Assembly (NCBI GenBank): GCA_934045905.1
Contig: OW203763.1
Coordinates: 39,276,724-39,340,723, forward strand
Direction of reading: 5' to 3'
DNA: 64,000 nt
From: Leuctra nigra
Lineage: Eukaryota > Arthropoda > Insecta > Plecoptera > Leuctridae
Position 1 is the stretch's first letter, and every line of letters begins with the position of its first letter. This document shows, one piece after another, positions 45,395 through 57,500 of the stretch. Both the position numbers and the translations under genes were made by a program. A model generated the notes under the pieces. The model made no database searches and had not been told where the DNA came from. It saw only the letters and a program-made list of their open reading frames with translations.

Positions 45395-47768
45395 AGATGC
45401 TTCTCAAGTGTCAGCAACTCTGTCGGCTTGTAGCATCCCTTGACACCGTGTAGCTCCTACAAGACAGATGTTACACTTGCATCAAGATGAGTGATGGAGT
45501 TGCAGCATCCGCAGACAGATGCTTCTCAAGTGTCAGCAACTCTGTCGGCTTGTAGCATCCCTTGACACCGTGTAGCTCCTACAAGACAGATGTTACACTT
45601 GCATCAAGATGAGTGATGGAGTTGCAGCATCCTAGACAGATGCTTCTCAAGTGTCAGCAACTCTGTCTGCTTGTAGCATCCCTTGACACTGTGTAACTCC
45701 TACAAGACAGATGTTACACTTGCATCAAGATGAGTGATGGAGTTGCAGCATCCTAGACAAATGCTTCTTAAGAGTCAGCAACTCTGTCTGCTTGTAGCAT
45801 CCCTTGACACCGTGTAACTCCTACAAGACAGATGTTACACTTGCATCAAGATGAGTGATGATTTTGCAGCATCCTAGACAGATGCTTCTCAAGTGTCAGC
45901 AACTCTGTCTGCTTGTAGCATCCCTTGACACCGTGTAACTCCTACAAGACAGATGTTTCACTTGCATCAAGATGAGTGATGGAGTTGCAGCATCCTAGAC
46001 AGATGCTTCTCAAGTGTCAGCAACTCTGTCTGCTTGTAACATCCCTTGACACCGTGTAGCTCCTATAAGACAGATGTTACACTTGCATCAAGATGAGTGA
46101 TGGAGTTGCAGCATCCGCAGACAGATGCTTCTCAAGTGTCAGCAACTCTGTCTGCTTGTAGCATCCCTTGACACCGTGTAGCTCCTACAAGACAGATGTT
46201 ACACTTGCATCAAGATGAGTGGTTTAGTTGCAGCATCCGCAGACAGATGCTTCTCAAGTGTCAGCAACTCTGTCTGCTTGTAGCATCCCTTGACACTGTG
46301 TAGCTCCTACAAGACAGATGTTACACTTGCATCAAGATGAGTGATGGATTTGCAGCATCCGCAGACAGATGCTTCTCAAGTATCAGCAACTCTGTCTGCT
46401 TGTAGCATCCCTTAACACTGTGTAACTCCTACAAGACAGATGTTACACTTGCATCAAGATGAGTGATGGATTTGCAGCATCCTAGACAGATGCTTCTCAA
46501 GTGTCAGCAACTCTGTCTGCTTGTAACATCCCTTGACTCCGTGTAGCTCCTACAAGACAGATGTTACACTTGCATCAAGATGAGTGATGGAGTTGCAGCA
46601 TCCTAGACAGATGCTTCTCAAGTGTCAGCAACTCTGTCTGCTTGTAACATCCCTTGACACCGTGTAGCTCCTACAAGACAGATGTTACACTTGCATAAGA
46701 TGTGTGATGGAGTTGCAGCATCCTAGCCAGATGCTTCTCAAGTGTCAGCAACTCTGTCTGCTTGTAACATCCCTTGACACCATGTAGCTCCTACAAGACA
46801 GATGTTACACTTGCATAAGATGTGTGATGGAGTTGCAGCATCCTAGCCAGATGCTTCTCAAGTGTCAGCAACTCTGTCTGCTTGTAACATCCCTTGACAC
46901 CGTGTAGCTCCTACAAGACAGATGTTACACTTGCATAAGATGTGTGATGGAGTTGCAGCATCCTAGCCAGATGCTTCTCAAGTGTCAGCAACTCTGTCTG
47001 CTTGTAACATCCCTTGACACCGTGTAGCTCCTACAAGACAGATGTTACACTTGCATCAAGATGAGTGATGGAGTTGCAGCATCCTAGACAGATGCTTCTC
47101 AAGTGTCAGCAACTCTGTCTGCTTGTAGCATCCCTTGACACTGTGTAGCTCCTACAAGACAGATGTTACACTTGCATCAAGATGAGTGATGGAGTTGCAG
47201 CATCCTAGACCGATGCTTCTCAAGTGTCAGCAACTCTGTCTGCTTGTAGCATCCCTCGACACTGTGTAGCTCCTACAAGACAGATGTTACACTTGCATCA
47301 AGATGAGTGATGGAGTTGCAGCATCCTAGACAGATGCTTCTCAAGTGTCAGCAACTCTGTCTGCTTGTAGCATCCCTTGACACCGTGTAGCTCCTACAAG
47401 ACAGATGTTACACTTGCATCAAGATGAGTGATGGAGTTGCAGCATCCTAGACCGATGCTTCTCAAGTGTCAGCAACTCTGTCGGCTTGTAGCATCCCTTG
47501 ACACCGTGTAGCTCCTACAAGACAGATGTTACACTTGCATCAAGATGAGTGATGGAGTTGCAGCATCCTAGACCGATGCTTCTCAAGTGTCAGCAACTCT
47601 GTCGGCTTGTAGCATCCCTTGACACCGTGTAGCTCCTACAAGACAGATGTTACACTTGCATCAAGATGTGTGATGGAGTTGCAGCATCCTAGACCGATGC
47701 TTCTCAAGTGTCAGCAACTCTGTCGGCTTGTAGCATCCCTTGACACCGTGTAGCTCCTACAAGTTTAC
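45395..47768 (-). repeat. 121-bp satellite array, part 2 (about 19.6 units)
   Basis: This continues the array at 39447-40229 after the LINE. Unit variants are TCGGCTTG/TCTGCTTG, GCATCCTAGACAG/GCATCCGCAGACAG and AGACCGATGC. Three neighbouring units at about 46690-46970 share TTGCATAAGATGTGTGATGG and CTAGCCAG, a local triplication. The array ends sharply at about 47768 with CTCCTACAAG running into TTTACACACAAAATG. The last unit therefore has a different sequence in front of its CTTGTAG acceptor, possibly the ancestral intron. Confidence 0.94.
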
Positions 47769-47925
47769 ACACAAAATGTTTGCCATTCAAAGAAAATATT
47801 AGAACCATTGTTGATCATCGGCCATTGCCAACTAAAAAATACTTACAGGAAGCCTGAATGCAAACCAGTTTACATAAAAGAAAATATAGTTACATTTCCA
47901 TCTTTACATTCTAGAGTCTAAAGTA

Positions 47926-48183
47926 ATGTCCACAACAATGACACACAATTACAATCATAACACAAGACAGGGAGCGCACATTCATACAATCCACTATCGG
48001 ACAGAATGTACACAAAATAACTCAACCTACATCAACTCACTGCTCTACAATGCTCTGCCAGATAAGAATATCACCTGCACTGAATATAAACACCAACTTA
48101 ACATTCTCTTTACAGACAAAGCCTATCATTCTGTTGATGAATATCAACATGAACTGAGGCGGTCTGTTGTCAAATTCATTTAG
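47926..48183 (+). pseudogene. Non-LTR retrotransposon C-terminal fragment
   Basis: An 85-codon frame encodes HNYNTRQGAHIHTIHYRT, INSLLYNALPDKN, YKHQLNILFTDKAYHSVDEY and stops. The pattern HNYNTR...YN.LP...FK..L...YSV.E is what the very end of many insect LINE reverse transcriptases looks like (by memory). The rest of the element is missing. AT-rich 3' UTR-like DNA follows to about 48300. It lies just past the end of the 121-bp satellite and is unrelated to the LINE at 40230. Confidence 0.6.
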
Positions 48184-50375
48184 ACTCATTTTTTTATGTT
48201 CTACTCGCCACATACCTATACTTCATTACCTACTATATTTTATTTTTAACTAACAGCTGTCCAAAATGTGCAACTAAACTTAAGTTAATAAATACCAACT
48301 GCAATATGAAAAGATTTCCTCGAGTGATGAGTGATCTTCAGTCCGCAGATGCTCCCCCAATTCGACTTGTGAGTGAGCACAGTAAATAGTACGGTGACTT
48401 TTAGAAGTTGTTCACAACACTATAATCTGGAATACAACTTCTGAATGTCGTGTTCTTGACTTGAGAGACAATTTTGATAGGTAAAACACTTTTAACACAT
48501 TGCTTGTTTGTAGAAACAGGAGGTACGAAGTACTCTAAGTACGGTAGTACCCACGAAAACATTTCGAGAGATGTACAAAAATCACTGACAGTGACAGCAA
48601 GGGGGTGTTTCAGGGGCGAAGTCACCGAGAAAATTGTCTCATTTTGGGGCAATTTTGAACCATATTCAGGAAAAGAAAAGCAACATTTCATTAAAAAATA
48701 TAACTTTTTGGTGAAATCCTAAGAGTGTTGTTTGTTTATTCAGTCATATTTTATAAAATAGGTACCGTGTTTTCGATTTACTTAGCATAGTACTTAGTAC
48801 TTTAGATCATAACAAAGGTGTAGAAACGTTTACCATTCTCTGTGACATTGGAACAGAGGTGAGATTTTAGACACACAGTTGACCTCGCTGAGAGTTTTTT
48901 TATTTTATTTTGAGAATCCTGCTAAAACGATTTTATGACACAAAAGAGCATTGCATTAGTTGCTCCCCCCCCCCCCCCCCCTCCCCCCTTGCCCTGCATG
49001 GATTTAACTCAATGATTTGACTCGACTATTCCATGTGGCGCGCTTACCTGATTTTGTTATGACTTGGGATGATTCATTGGAATTATCAGAATAAGAAAGT
49101 CAAGATAAAAATCCGCATTTCCAAGTATGCACGCGTACAAATAAGAGAAGGGATGAGAACTCAAAAACTAAACACTATAGTTTAGGTACCTAGTAATTTA
49201 TCAAAATCATGCATTTGTCAATTCTCAGAACGCAAGGGATTCACCAATGTTGTTTCGGAGTATGTTTTTGAAATCCAACAAAGCTTAGAAACTGCCAGAT
49301 GAATGTTGACAAGTGAGGTGACTTCATTGCACGCAACTGTTGGGAATGAACACTTGAAAAGCGCGATGCATTAATACATATTAGAATGCAGACCTTCTGA
49401 GAGTTCTATATGAGGGTGTTATAGAAGTATATCGTGGGATTTTTGCAGAAGACACAAATATTCATCTTGTAGGTTAAAATGTATTTGAAAAATAAAAATG
49501 TAAGTTTAATACTCTGCATGCAAATCCTATGTATATTATTTTATCATCTCAACTTAATGTAATCTCACAAGCAGGCAGTGCAAAGAAGAACGACGATAGA
49601 AATTCAGTCAAAAGTTCAGTCAATCAGTCAAATATAACATGATTTGCCATGGCTAACATGTCCACGGGGGGGGGGGGGGGGGGGGGGCAAGGGGTGTACT
49701 ACATGCCCCCTTGATTCATTTATGAAAATACTAGAAAAAAATATATGCAATGTTTTGCTTGACTTTGTACGAGGAAAGTGAATGCAAATGCTTATACAGT
49801 ACACCCAGCGAGCGTAGAGAAAGTTCACCAAACGCTGTGCAAAATTCAACAATGGGCTTAGCTTGTAATCCGGAGTGTTTTGACGCGTGCCCGGTTGTAA
49901 ATATCTCTCAACCACTGCAGGTAATCGGGACAGGGTTGTTTTGTTGTGGTGCCAAATATCTTTCAATGCAGTTGGCTTTTAAAATTCCAGGAAAGTTGTT
50001 TAAAATGGCAACAGTGTAGGTGGAAGGGGTGGCAGGATAAAGAGTTGTATCTTGTCAGAGCTGAACTGTCGAACAAGGGTCGAACAATACTGCTCATCTT
50101 ATGAAAGGAGTTTCTCCACGCTCGCTGGCCGTACTATACTATGATATTTTTGGTAATTTCCGAATGATCTAAATTTACATGATTCTAAAAAAGTTGAAAA
50201 AAGTTGCTCAAATCAGAAGAAAACATATCTTTAAGACTATTTTCTGTTACAAAAGCAAAAAATGCTCGGAATTAAGTTAAAATTGTCCAATTCTTTACCA
50301 GGGCTATCAGCTGGTCCATGTGCTGAGGGACCTTCCCCCAGACCACCCCAATGAACTAATCCCTGGGGCATGTTT
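48184..50375. other. Intergenic or intronic repeat-like DNA with poly-C and poly-G tracts
   Basis: No gene is supported. A C-tract lies at about 48965-48981 and a G-tract at about 49664-49687, about 0.7 kb apart. Near 48601-48640 GGGGGTGTTTCAGGGGCG followed by AAAATTGTC resembles the G-rich motif at 440-480, marking shared dispersed repeat. ATATTTTATAAAATAGG near 48748 resembles sequence near 60700. Confidence 0.45.
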
Positions 50376-50965
50376 TACATGATCATGGCCATGGCAGCAT
50401 GGGTTGTCATGTAGGTTACATGATCATGGCCAGGGCAGCATGGGTTGTCATGTAGGTTACATGATCATGGCCAGGGCAGCATGGGTTGTCATGTTAGGTT
50501 ACATGATCATGGCCATGGCAGCATGGGTTGTCATGTAGGTTACATGATCATGGCCAGGGCAGCATGGGTTGTCATGTAGGTTACATGATCATGGCCATGG
50601 CTGCATGGGTTGTCATGTAGGTTACATGATCATGGCCATGGCTGCATGGGTTGTCATGTAGGTTACATGATCATGGCCAGGGCAGCATGGGTTGTCATGT
50701 AGGTTACATGATCATGGCCAGGGCTGCATGGGTTGTCATGTAGGTTACATGATCATGGCCATGGCAGCATGGGTTGTCATGTAGGTTACATGATCATGGC
50801 CATGGCAGCATGGGTTGTCATGTAGGTTACATGATCATGGCCATGGCAGCATGGGTTGTCATGTAGGTTACATGATCATGGCCAGGGCAGCATGGGTTGT
50901 CAGGATAGGTTACATGATCATGGCCATGGCAGCATGGGTTATGTCATGTTAGGTTACATGAATGA
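50376..50965. repeat. 41-bp minisatellite, about 14 units
   Basis: Tandem 41-bp units read TACATGATCATGGCCATGG, then CAGCATGGGTTGTCATGTAGG. Units vary between GGCCATGG and GGCCAGGG and between GCAGC and GCTGC. TGATCA and CCATGG palindromes lie side by side in each unit. The last units (50900-50965) carry small indels. The open frame at 50856-51050 reads out of the array and is not a gene. Confidence 0.95.
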
Positions 50966-52997
50966 CCCACTTGAGCAGAACAGTGTATGGTTTCGTACAT
51001 CACCTGTATTCCAAGAACACCAGAAACAAGAAACATTCTGTTTTAGATAGAGAAGAACCTAGAAATGTTTTGGCTTAACCTCTGTGATCTAGACGAAACT
51101 TTGCTCGGTGAAGCGGATATTTGCCATAGCCATTATTCTAATAACCTATTATAATGAATTCGCTGCAAGATAAATCTTGGTAGGTACAATATATTTGAAA
51201 ACTCGATGAGTGAACTAAGAAGTGGTCCATAGTGTAATAATCTCTCAGTCCTGGGTAAAACAGTAGGTAATATTCTTCTACCATGGAAGTGGTAATGAAA
51301 TAAGCTAGACAATGGTGAGACGTGAATTGTGATGCTAAACCTAGAAAAGCAACCAAAAAACATTGTTGAGTTCAATGTAATCCTACTCATTTTGTTTTTC
51401 CATAGGTATCTAAATATGATATGAAGAACCAAACAATTGTATTCCCTTTCAAATCATGGATTGACAATTGATTCTCCCGTGTATTAGTACCTATTGGAAT
51501 ACAAGTCGCTTTTCCTGGGGCCCTATTCTAGAAGTTTTACATTCCCAATTCTAATGAAATTCGATTCCATGCAATGTTAATCCTTATGGCCGTGACCATA
51601 TTCCATCAGAATGGAATTGGGAAATCGTTCTAGAATAGACCTCCTGCTCTTCTCCGAACGAACATGCCATGGCGAAGAAAGTTAAGATGGCGTCGTTTTA
51701 CTAACCCCCTCAATTGTTTTATAGTTTGTGGTACAGCAGGTGATTTAATTAGTTAATTTCTTATGACAGCATTTAGCATGAAACCATGCGACGCAGTTAT
51801 CTATGACAGTTTTGTCAACTACCTACTAATCAGCACCTTTCAACTCAGAATGAAAACCAAGCGATCGGTCTACCCCGACCAACCCCAGCCGTTACTGAAA
51901 TGCTCAAATATCACATTTTCAAGTAATTAGCCGAGTCAACGAATACATTATTACATAATTAATTATTTGTGATATCGTATTTGTCAATTAAAACTTACAT
52001 TTTCTCAGGATGATCGCTATATACTCGGAATAGTAACCAACCAATTAACCACGCGTCATTGCAGCGACATTTCAACAACTGAACACCACTACTTGCGTAC
52101 TACTGCGCAAGACCGGGAATCAAATTCAAAATGGCATCTCGATTTTGTCTTGGCTAAAAGTCAAAATAAAGACTTTGCAATAAGTTTTAGAGTAATGTTT
52201 ATTGAATGAGTATGAATGATGGTACCTATACTATTTTTCTGTGAGATAAATAATTTTCAGATAATAAATTCTGTACATTTTAAAATAGTAAAACGTACCC
52301 TTGATCTCAATGTCATCACCATGGTAACATTATTGTTGTGTACATAGAAAGGATAGGTATCTTCAAACCCAGTTTTTCAGCCAAAATATCTATTGAAAAT
52401 GAAATGTTCATTTAATTTTCGAATACGAGATGAACATTGCAAAGACTTGAGACTCTTGCAATCGGTGAACGATGCGATCAATATAAATATGTGAAACTTT
52501 TATATCGGAGGACATTTCTAGGTCCTTCCATGCCCTATTGACACAATAAACGCGGCCATAAATTGCAAATAATGAACCACACCACAGTTTAATAAAATAA
52601 AAGCTCACCAATCGATCTTCTCTCCAACGTTCTATAACTTTGTATCTAGTAGATATTTACATTTGTAACACGTCCTTGTTGTGGTATCAACTAATGTATC
52701 AACAATTAATTTTTTTTATTTTTATTTTATAAATAATTAATAACTGGCAACAAATATTTAGTACTCAGTAATAGTGCAACTGCATATTATAATCAGTGTA
52801 TGTACGTGTTACAAATGTAAATTTGTATTTCACTTTATAATTAATAACTGACACTTAATATTTAGTATTTAGTAATCGTTCACCTATATATATTATATTC
52901 CGTATATTGTATTCCATATAATGTATCTCGTATATTATCTAGAAATCTAGTATATGATTATGATTAGTACCTATATGATTAGAAATTAAGTGCTTAT
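50966..52997. other. No gene seen; AT-rich DNA with a small MITE
   Basis: Apart from the palindromic element at 51521-51641, no feature is clear. A short inverted pair, ACATTTGTAACACGT (about 52660) and ACGTGTTACAAATGT (about 52804), may bound another small element. Confidence 0.45.
51521..51641. mobile_element. Short palindromic MITE, about 121 bp
   Basis: The ends CCCTATTCTAGAA and TTCTAGAATAGACC are inverted copies. The inverted match continues inward through CCCAATTCTAATG and CAGAATGGAATTGGG, so the whole element folds into one hairpin. No clear target duplication is visible. Confidence 0.6.
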
Positions 52998-54657
52998 CAG
53001 TGGCGTGCCGACCTATCTAAATTTGGTGCAATTGCACAGTCATTTTTTGGGGGTGGGTGGTCCCCGCAAGGGGACCTACCCACCATGAGACACATTTTAT
53101 AATGTAACAGTGATACATTCTCAAGTATCTCATGTATCACACAAACATGCACAAACGTGGTGCTAAGGGTGATTACGTCTTATTTCACCAGCAAAGAGTA
53201 ATATTATAGTTGCATTGTAAAAAGGTATCTATAAAGGAAAGGGAACAAAAGATTTCTATCAAGAAATGTATGCAGTAAACATGTCAATTTGTGCTAATGC
53301 TTGATACATTTTGGGGATTGAGTATGACTAGGTGGGTGGGTGGTTACAAAAAGTGGTTGAAGGTTCGGTGGGTGGATGGATACTAAAATACTTATGAAAC
53401 AATATTCAAATGACCTATTTTCAGTACTTATTGAAATGATTTGATGAACCATAAAAACAGAATAGCTTTTAAAGAATCATATTCTATTTTATTTCATGCT
53501 CCTGCATGCTGTATCGAAAATAGTAATTTTTTATCAGCAAATAAGCATCGAAAATATAAATATCGCTGCGATACATTTCCATCATGTAGGTACCATAAAA
53601 TCATTTTAAGCCCCTCCTTGGGTAGCCTAAAACAAAAAATATTCGCTGCGCAGAATTTGTACATATGTGATTTTATTACAAAATGTAAGTTAATGACTTT
53701 TCTGTTTTCATTCACAATTATACCTACCTGTAAAATAATTTTAAACGCTTGCTTATGACGTTGAAAACCAAAAAAATAGCTGCCCGGCATTTTAATGCTT
53801 TTTTTTATATGAATGACTTTTCTGTTTTCTCTCAAAAATATAGTACATGTAAAATAATTTTAAGCCCGTTTTAATGTAGCCAAAAACAAAAAGTTTCGCT
53901 GCGCGGCTATTTTATGTGTGATTGTATTGCTAATGTCAAATCATTTTTAACCCGTCCTAGGGTACAAAAATACAAAAAATTCGCTGCGCGGCATTACCAA
54001 AAATATAGAGGTATACCTATTAAATCATTTTAAACCCGCTCTAATGTAGCCAAATTCAAAAAAAAATCGCTGCTCGGCTTTTTTATGCATAATCAGATCA
54101 CTTATATAAATTAAGGACTTTTCTGTTTTCCTTCAAAAACAGAGTAAATGTAAAATCATTTTAAGCCCGTCCTGGGTAGCCGAAATCCAAAAAATTCTCT
54201 GCGCCGCATTTTTATGTGTGTTTTTTATTTGATAAATTAATCACATTTTTGTTTTATTTCAAAAATCTAGTACCAGTAGAATCATTTTAAACCCGTTCTT
54301 ATGTAACCAAAAACAAAAAGTTTCGCTGCGCGGCTATTTTATGTGTGATTTCATTGATAATGTAAAATCATTTTAAAACTGTCCTAAGGTAGCCAAAAAA
54401 CAAAAAATTCGCTGCGCGGCATTTTTATGTGTTCTTTTTTCAAATGAACTATCGACTTTTTTGTTTTCTTTTAAAAATATACCTAGTACCTACCTGTAAG
54501 CTCATTTTAAACCCGTTCTAATGAAGCTAAAAACAAAAAAATCGCTGCGCGGTTTTTTGTGTATTTTTTATTGCTAACATAAATGACCATTGGGGGTGGG
54601 TGGGTATACTCGTCAATGAATTTGCACAGTCCTCAAGATAGGTTCGGCACGCCACTG
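52998..54657 (+). mobile_element. Non-autonomous hAT-like element, copy 1, 1660 bp
   Basis: Terminal inverted repeats are CAGTGGCGTGCCGACCTATCT at the left and its complement at the right, with one base difference. The 8-bp target duplication GTGCTTAT is perfect (52990-52997 and 54658-54665). The inside has diverged direct repeats of about 85-150 bp around AAAATCATTTTAAGCCCGTC and TTCGCTGCGCGGC. No transposase is encoded; open frames are at most 113 codons and repeat-derived. Near the ends are GGGTGGGTGG blocks. Copy 2 at 61791-63443 is in the opposite orientation. Confidence 0.95.
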
Positions 54658-54665
54658 GTGCTTAT

Positions 54666-57244
54666 CCATGTAAAATATGCCCCGTCACAAGTCTTCATGA
54701 GCTATTGGAGTATATATCAATTATCAAACTACTATGTGAACACTGTGTGAACACACTCACCACTCTCTATACCATTTTGAAAAAAAAATACAAAAAATCA
54801 GACTCAACATCTAATAATAAATCTGTCGACCGTTCCAACCATTGGTTCCAACACAATGTTGGGTCGGATAGGTGGAAAATCCACCATCAATCTTAGGCTT
54901 TCACTTCAGTGATGTCGGCTGGCCGCTCCTGANNNNNNNNNNNNNNNNNNNNNNNNNNNNNNNNNNNNNNNNNNNNNNNNNNNNNNNNNNNNNNNNNNNN
55001 NNNNNNNNNNNNNNNNNNNNNNNNNNNNNNNNNNNNNNNNNNNNNNNNNNNNNNNNNNNNNNNNNNNNNNNNNNNNNNNNNNNNNNNNNNNNNNNNNNNN
55101 NNNNNNNNNNNNNNNNNNNNNNNNNNNNNNNNAAGATAATGCCCTGCACAAATACTCCATTCAGTTATCATCACAATCTTATTTTCATTCATTTACGCTC
55201 ATACTCATATCAAGATTCATGGACATCATTACTACATTCATACTAGTAGAGACGGTTGTCTCACTCCTATACTAATAACATTGACCGCAGTGAAGCCATT
55301 TTAGACCCTGTGATTGGGGAAATCTGGTAGGCCCCCGTGATTTGAGAGACATCAATAGCGTGAAGAGTGAACTACTTGATGACCAATCTCTGACGATGGC
55401 TCAACCGCTAATTCATAGTTTGCACTTGATGTGCCTGCTGGCACGCAGAACAGCTGTTATTTGATGGTATTTAATGGTTTTATAGTTCATTTTATAGTTT
55501 AATTGTAAATATCTGATATAAAACAAAAGAAGATCGTGCATAGCATATAAATGCAACGACGGCTCAATGGATAAATTTAGCAGTTTGTTCATATTTTTAC
55601 CACTAGTGCTGATATATGCGCTAACGATGCCGGGATACCCCAATATTTCTCAATACTTCTCATGTCGAAAAGGCTTCACGTTCATTGGTGGAATGAGAAT
55701 ACCTCTGCTATAGTGTAGTGTATATCTATATATATCTCTCTGCCGTGCTCATATTATCTCAATTCCCTCAGCCTGTTAGTCTACTCTAGGTACCTATGTT
55801 GTTGAGCCTAATTGTAGGTTGTCAAACTGGTTATTTGTAATATTACACACCACATTGTAACATCTCAAACTAGTGATCTTGAATTTTACTTTCTCTTTTC
55901 TCTCTGGCTGACTTGTTTAATTGCTTCCTAAGGCTGGATCTTTAAGATCATTAGCAGTTATCTCAACCAAGACAAACTATAAAAACAAAATAAGATTGTT
56001 TTAAAGCAACAAATAAACTGTTGAATTGTTGTTTTTTTGGAAAGCTCATATCTAACTGAAAGTATTACTAACTACTAACTAGTATTTTATATCTAATTAT
56101 CTAAGATAATTGATTATTTCTGATTGATTCTTTTGACAGGATGATAGAATTAACATTTTTAGAAATCATCACTTAAAATTATAAGCATTCTGTATTAATT
56201 AAAGCTTGTGCAATAGTTATTAGGTACCTAATCATAATTCAACATTGATCCATATTTTCTCTTAGAATAAATGACTAATAATAGCCAAGAATTAGGTACC
56301 TAGTACATACTTTAGCAAAATAATTTTTCACAGCAAAATTGTGATATTATTTAATTTATGATGTTCAATCAAAAGTGGCATTCAAAATACATCGGGGATT
56401 TTATTCAAATTCAGAAACTATTTTTTTTCTGATGCAGAAGATGTATAAAACTAGATTTTAAAGGGCAAAGGCGAAATATAATTATCAATTTGCAGAGCAT
56501 TTCGTTCCTTTATAAAATAGTGTCAAATCACCTTTTCTCTTACGCTCAATTGAGTTAGTATCAAATTGTAATTATGTTACAATGATATTGTAAAAACTAA
56601 AAAGGAAATCAATATGACAAAATTGATGATTTGAAATACTCGTGCTTGAATAACTTGGTTTCTGTGGTACCTATTTGCTCTGCTTTGTTGTTCTTCTAAG
56701 CGACGTTTAGCCGATGAGACTCTCAGCATCTTCAGGTGTCTGTTTAAGCTGACAGAGTGAAGAATAAAAAAAGAAAAGAATCCAAAGAACAAGCAAAGAA
56801 TTAAATTTACCTCTTCGGCAAAACGTCGTATTGAAAAAAACGGAGCAAATACCACAGAAATCTAGGACGTTGTAAATGTAATAATACAATTCTCTGAAAT
56901 CAATGGTAACATTCATGCTTTAATAAGATTCAGTCCACTTACTTTGTACTTTTAGTAATTGACTTGGACATAAACATCACTGATTTTAACATTTTAAATG
57001 TGTCGTTGATCTTCGTAGAGTAATTAGTTAGTTAATAAGTAATATCTTTTTTATCTGTTAAATTCAGATGGTTTCATAATTTTTTATTTTGGTTTTGTTT
57101 GTACTGTATTTGCAATGGGTTTATCCCATGTTGTTGTTTTTTTTATTTTCGTGGTTCTGAATGTCACACTGTTCTGCTTAGGCAAATGTCGACGTACGAA
57201 TGATTATGCTGATGAAGTAATTGCCTCCTTGACTGCACAAACAG
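54666..57244. other. Intronic or intergenic DNA with a 200-N gap; nothing identified
   Basis: N gap at 54933-55132. Otherwise AT-rich with many GGTACCTA motifs. If the SLC35B4-like exon at 57245 belongs to a full gene, this is probably its last intron; I could not find the preceding exons. A minus-strand frame at 56577-56855 (92 codons, hydrophobic ends and a basic middle AKRRLEEQQ) is not recognised and may be chance. Confidence 0.45.
54933..55132. other. Assembly gap (200 N)
   Basis: A run of exactly 200 unknown bases, the same length as the gap at 22733-22932, so the number is a placeholder and not a measured distance. Confidence 0.99.
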
Positions 57245-57500
57245 ATATCTCTGCATCAGCTCTGTTTACGTCCTAACCACCGAGTGCTCTTCGTTGACTG
57301 TTACATTGGTCGTTACTCTACGCAAGTTTGTTAGTTTATTATTCTCAATTCTTTACTTCAACAATGAGTTCACTATTGAGCATTGGATAGGCACGCTATT
57401 AGTGTTTTCTGGTACCTTCATATTCACGGAGATTGGTCCAATGATGATGAAAGCTCTTCAAAGTATTAAGAAGAAAACAGAACCAAAGAAGATTGATTAA
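57245..57500 (+). CDS. SLC35B4: SLC35B4-like nucleotide-sugar transporter, last exon
   Basis: The exon follows an acceptor CTGCACAAACAG at 57244, has one base to finish a codon, then 84 codons and TAA at 57498-57500. It encodes YLCISSVYVLTTECSSLTV, TLVVTLRKFVSLLFSIL, NNEFTIEHWIGTLLVF and a basic tail ending KKTEPKKID. The TECSSLTVTLVVTLRKFVSL stretch is the hallmark of SLC35B4 (UDP-xylose/UDP-N-acetylglucosamine transporter; Drosophila Efr is a relative that also carries GDP-fucose). The last two membrane helices and the cytosolic Lys-rich tail are present; a Lys-rich tail suits ER/Golgi residence. Earlier exons must lie upstream, outside what I can recognise. Confidence 0.88.

Noticed and set aside
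56577..56916. Minus-strand ORFs with hydrophobic ends and AKRRLEEQQ or TPEDAESLIG segments
   Set aside because: Two overlapping frames look equally plausible, there is no family match, and AT-rich DNA readily gives hydrophobic stretches; left as unproven.
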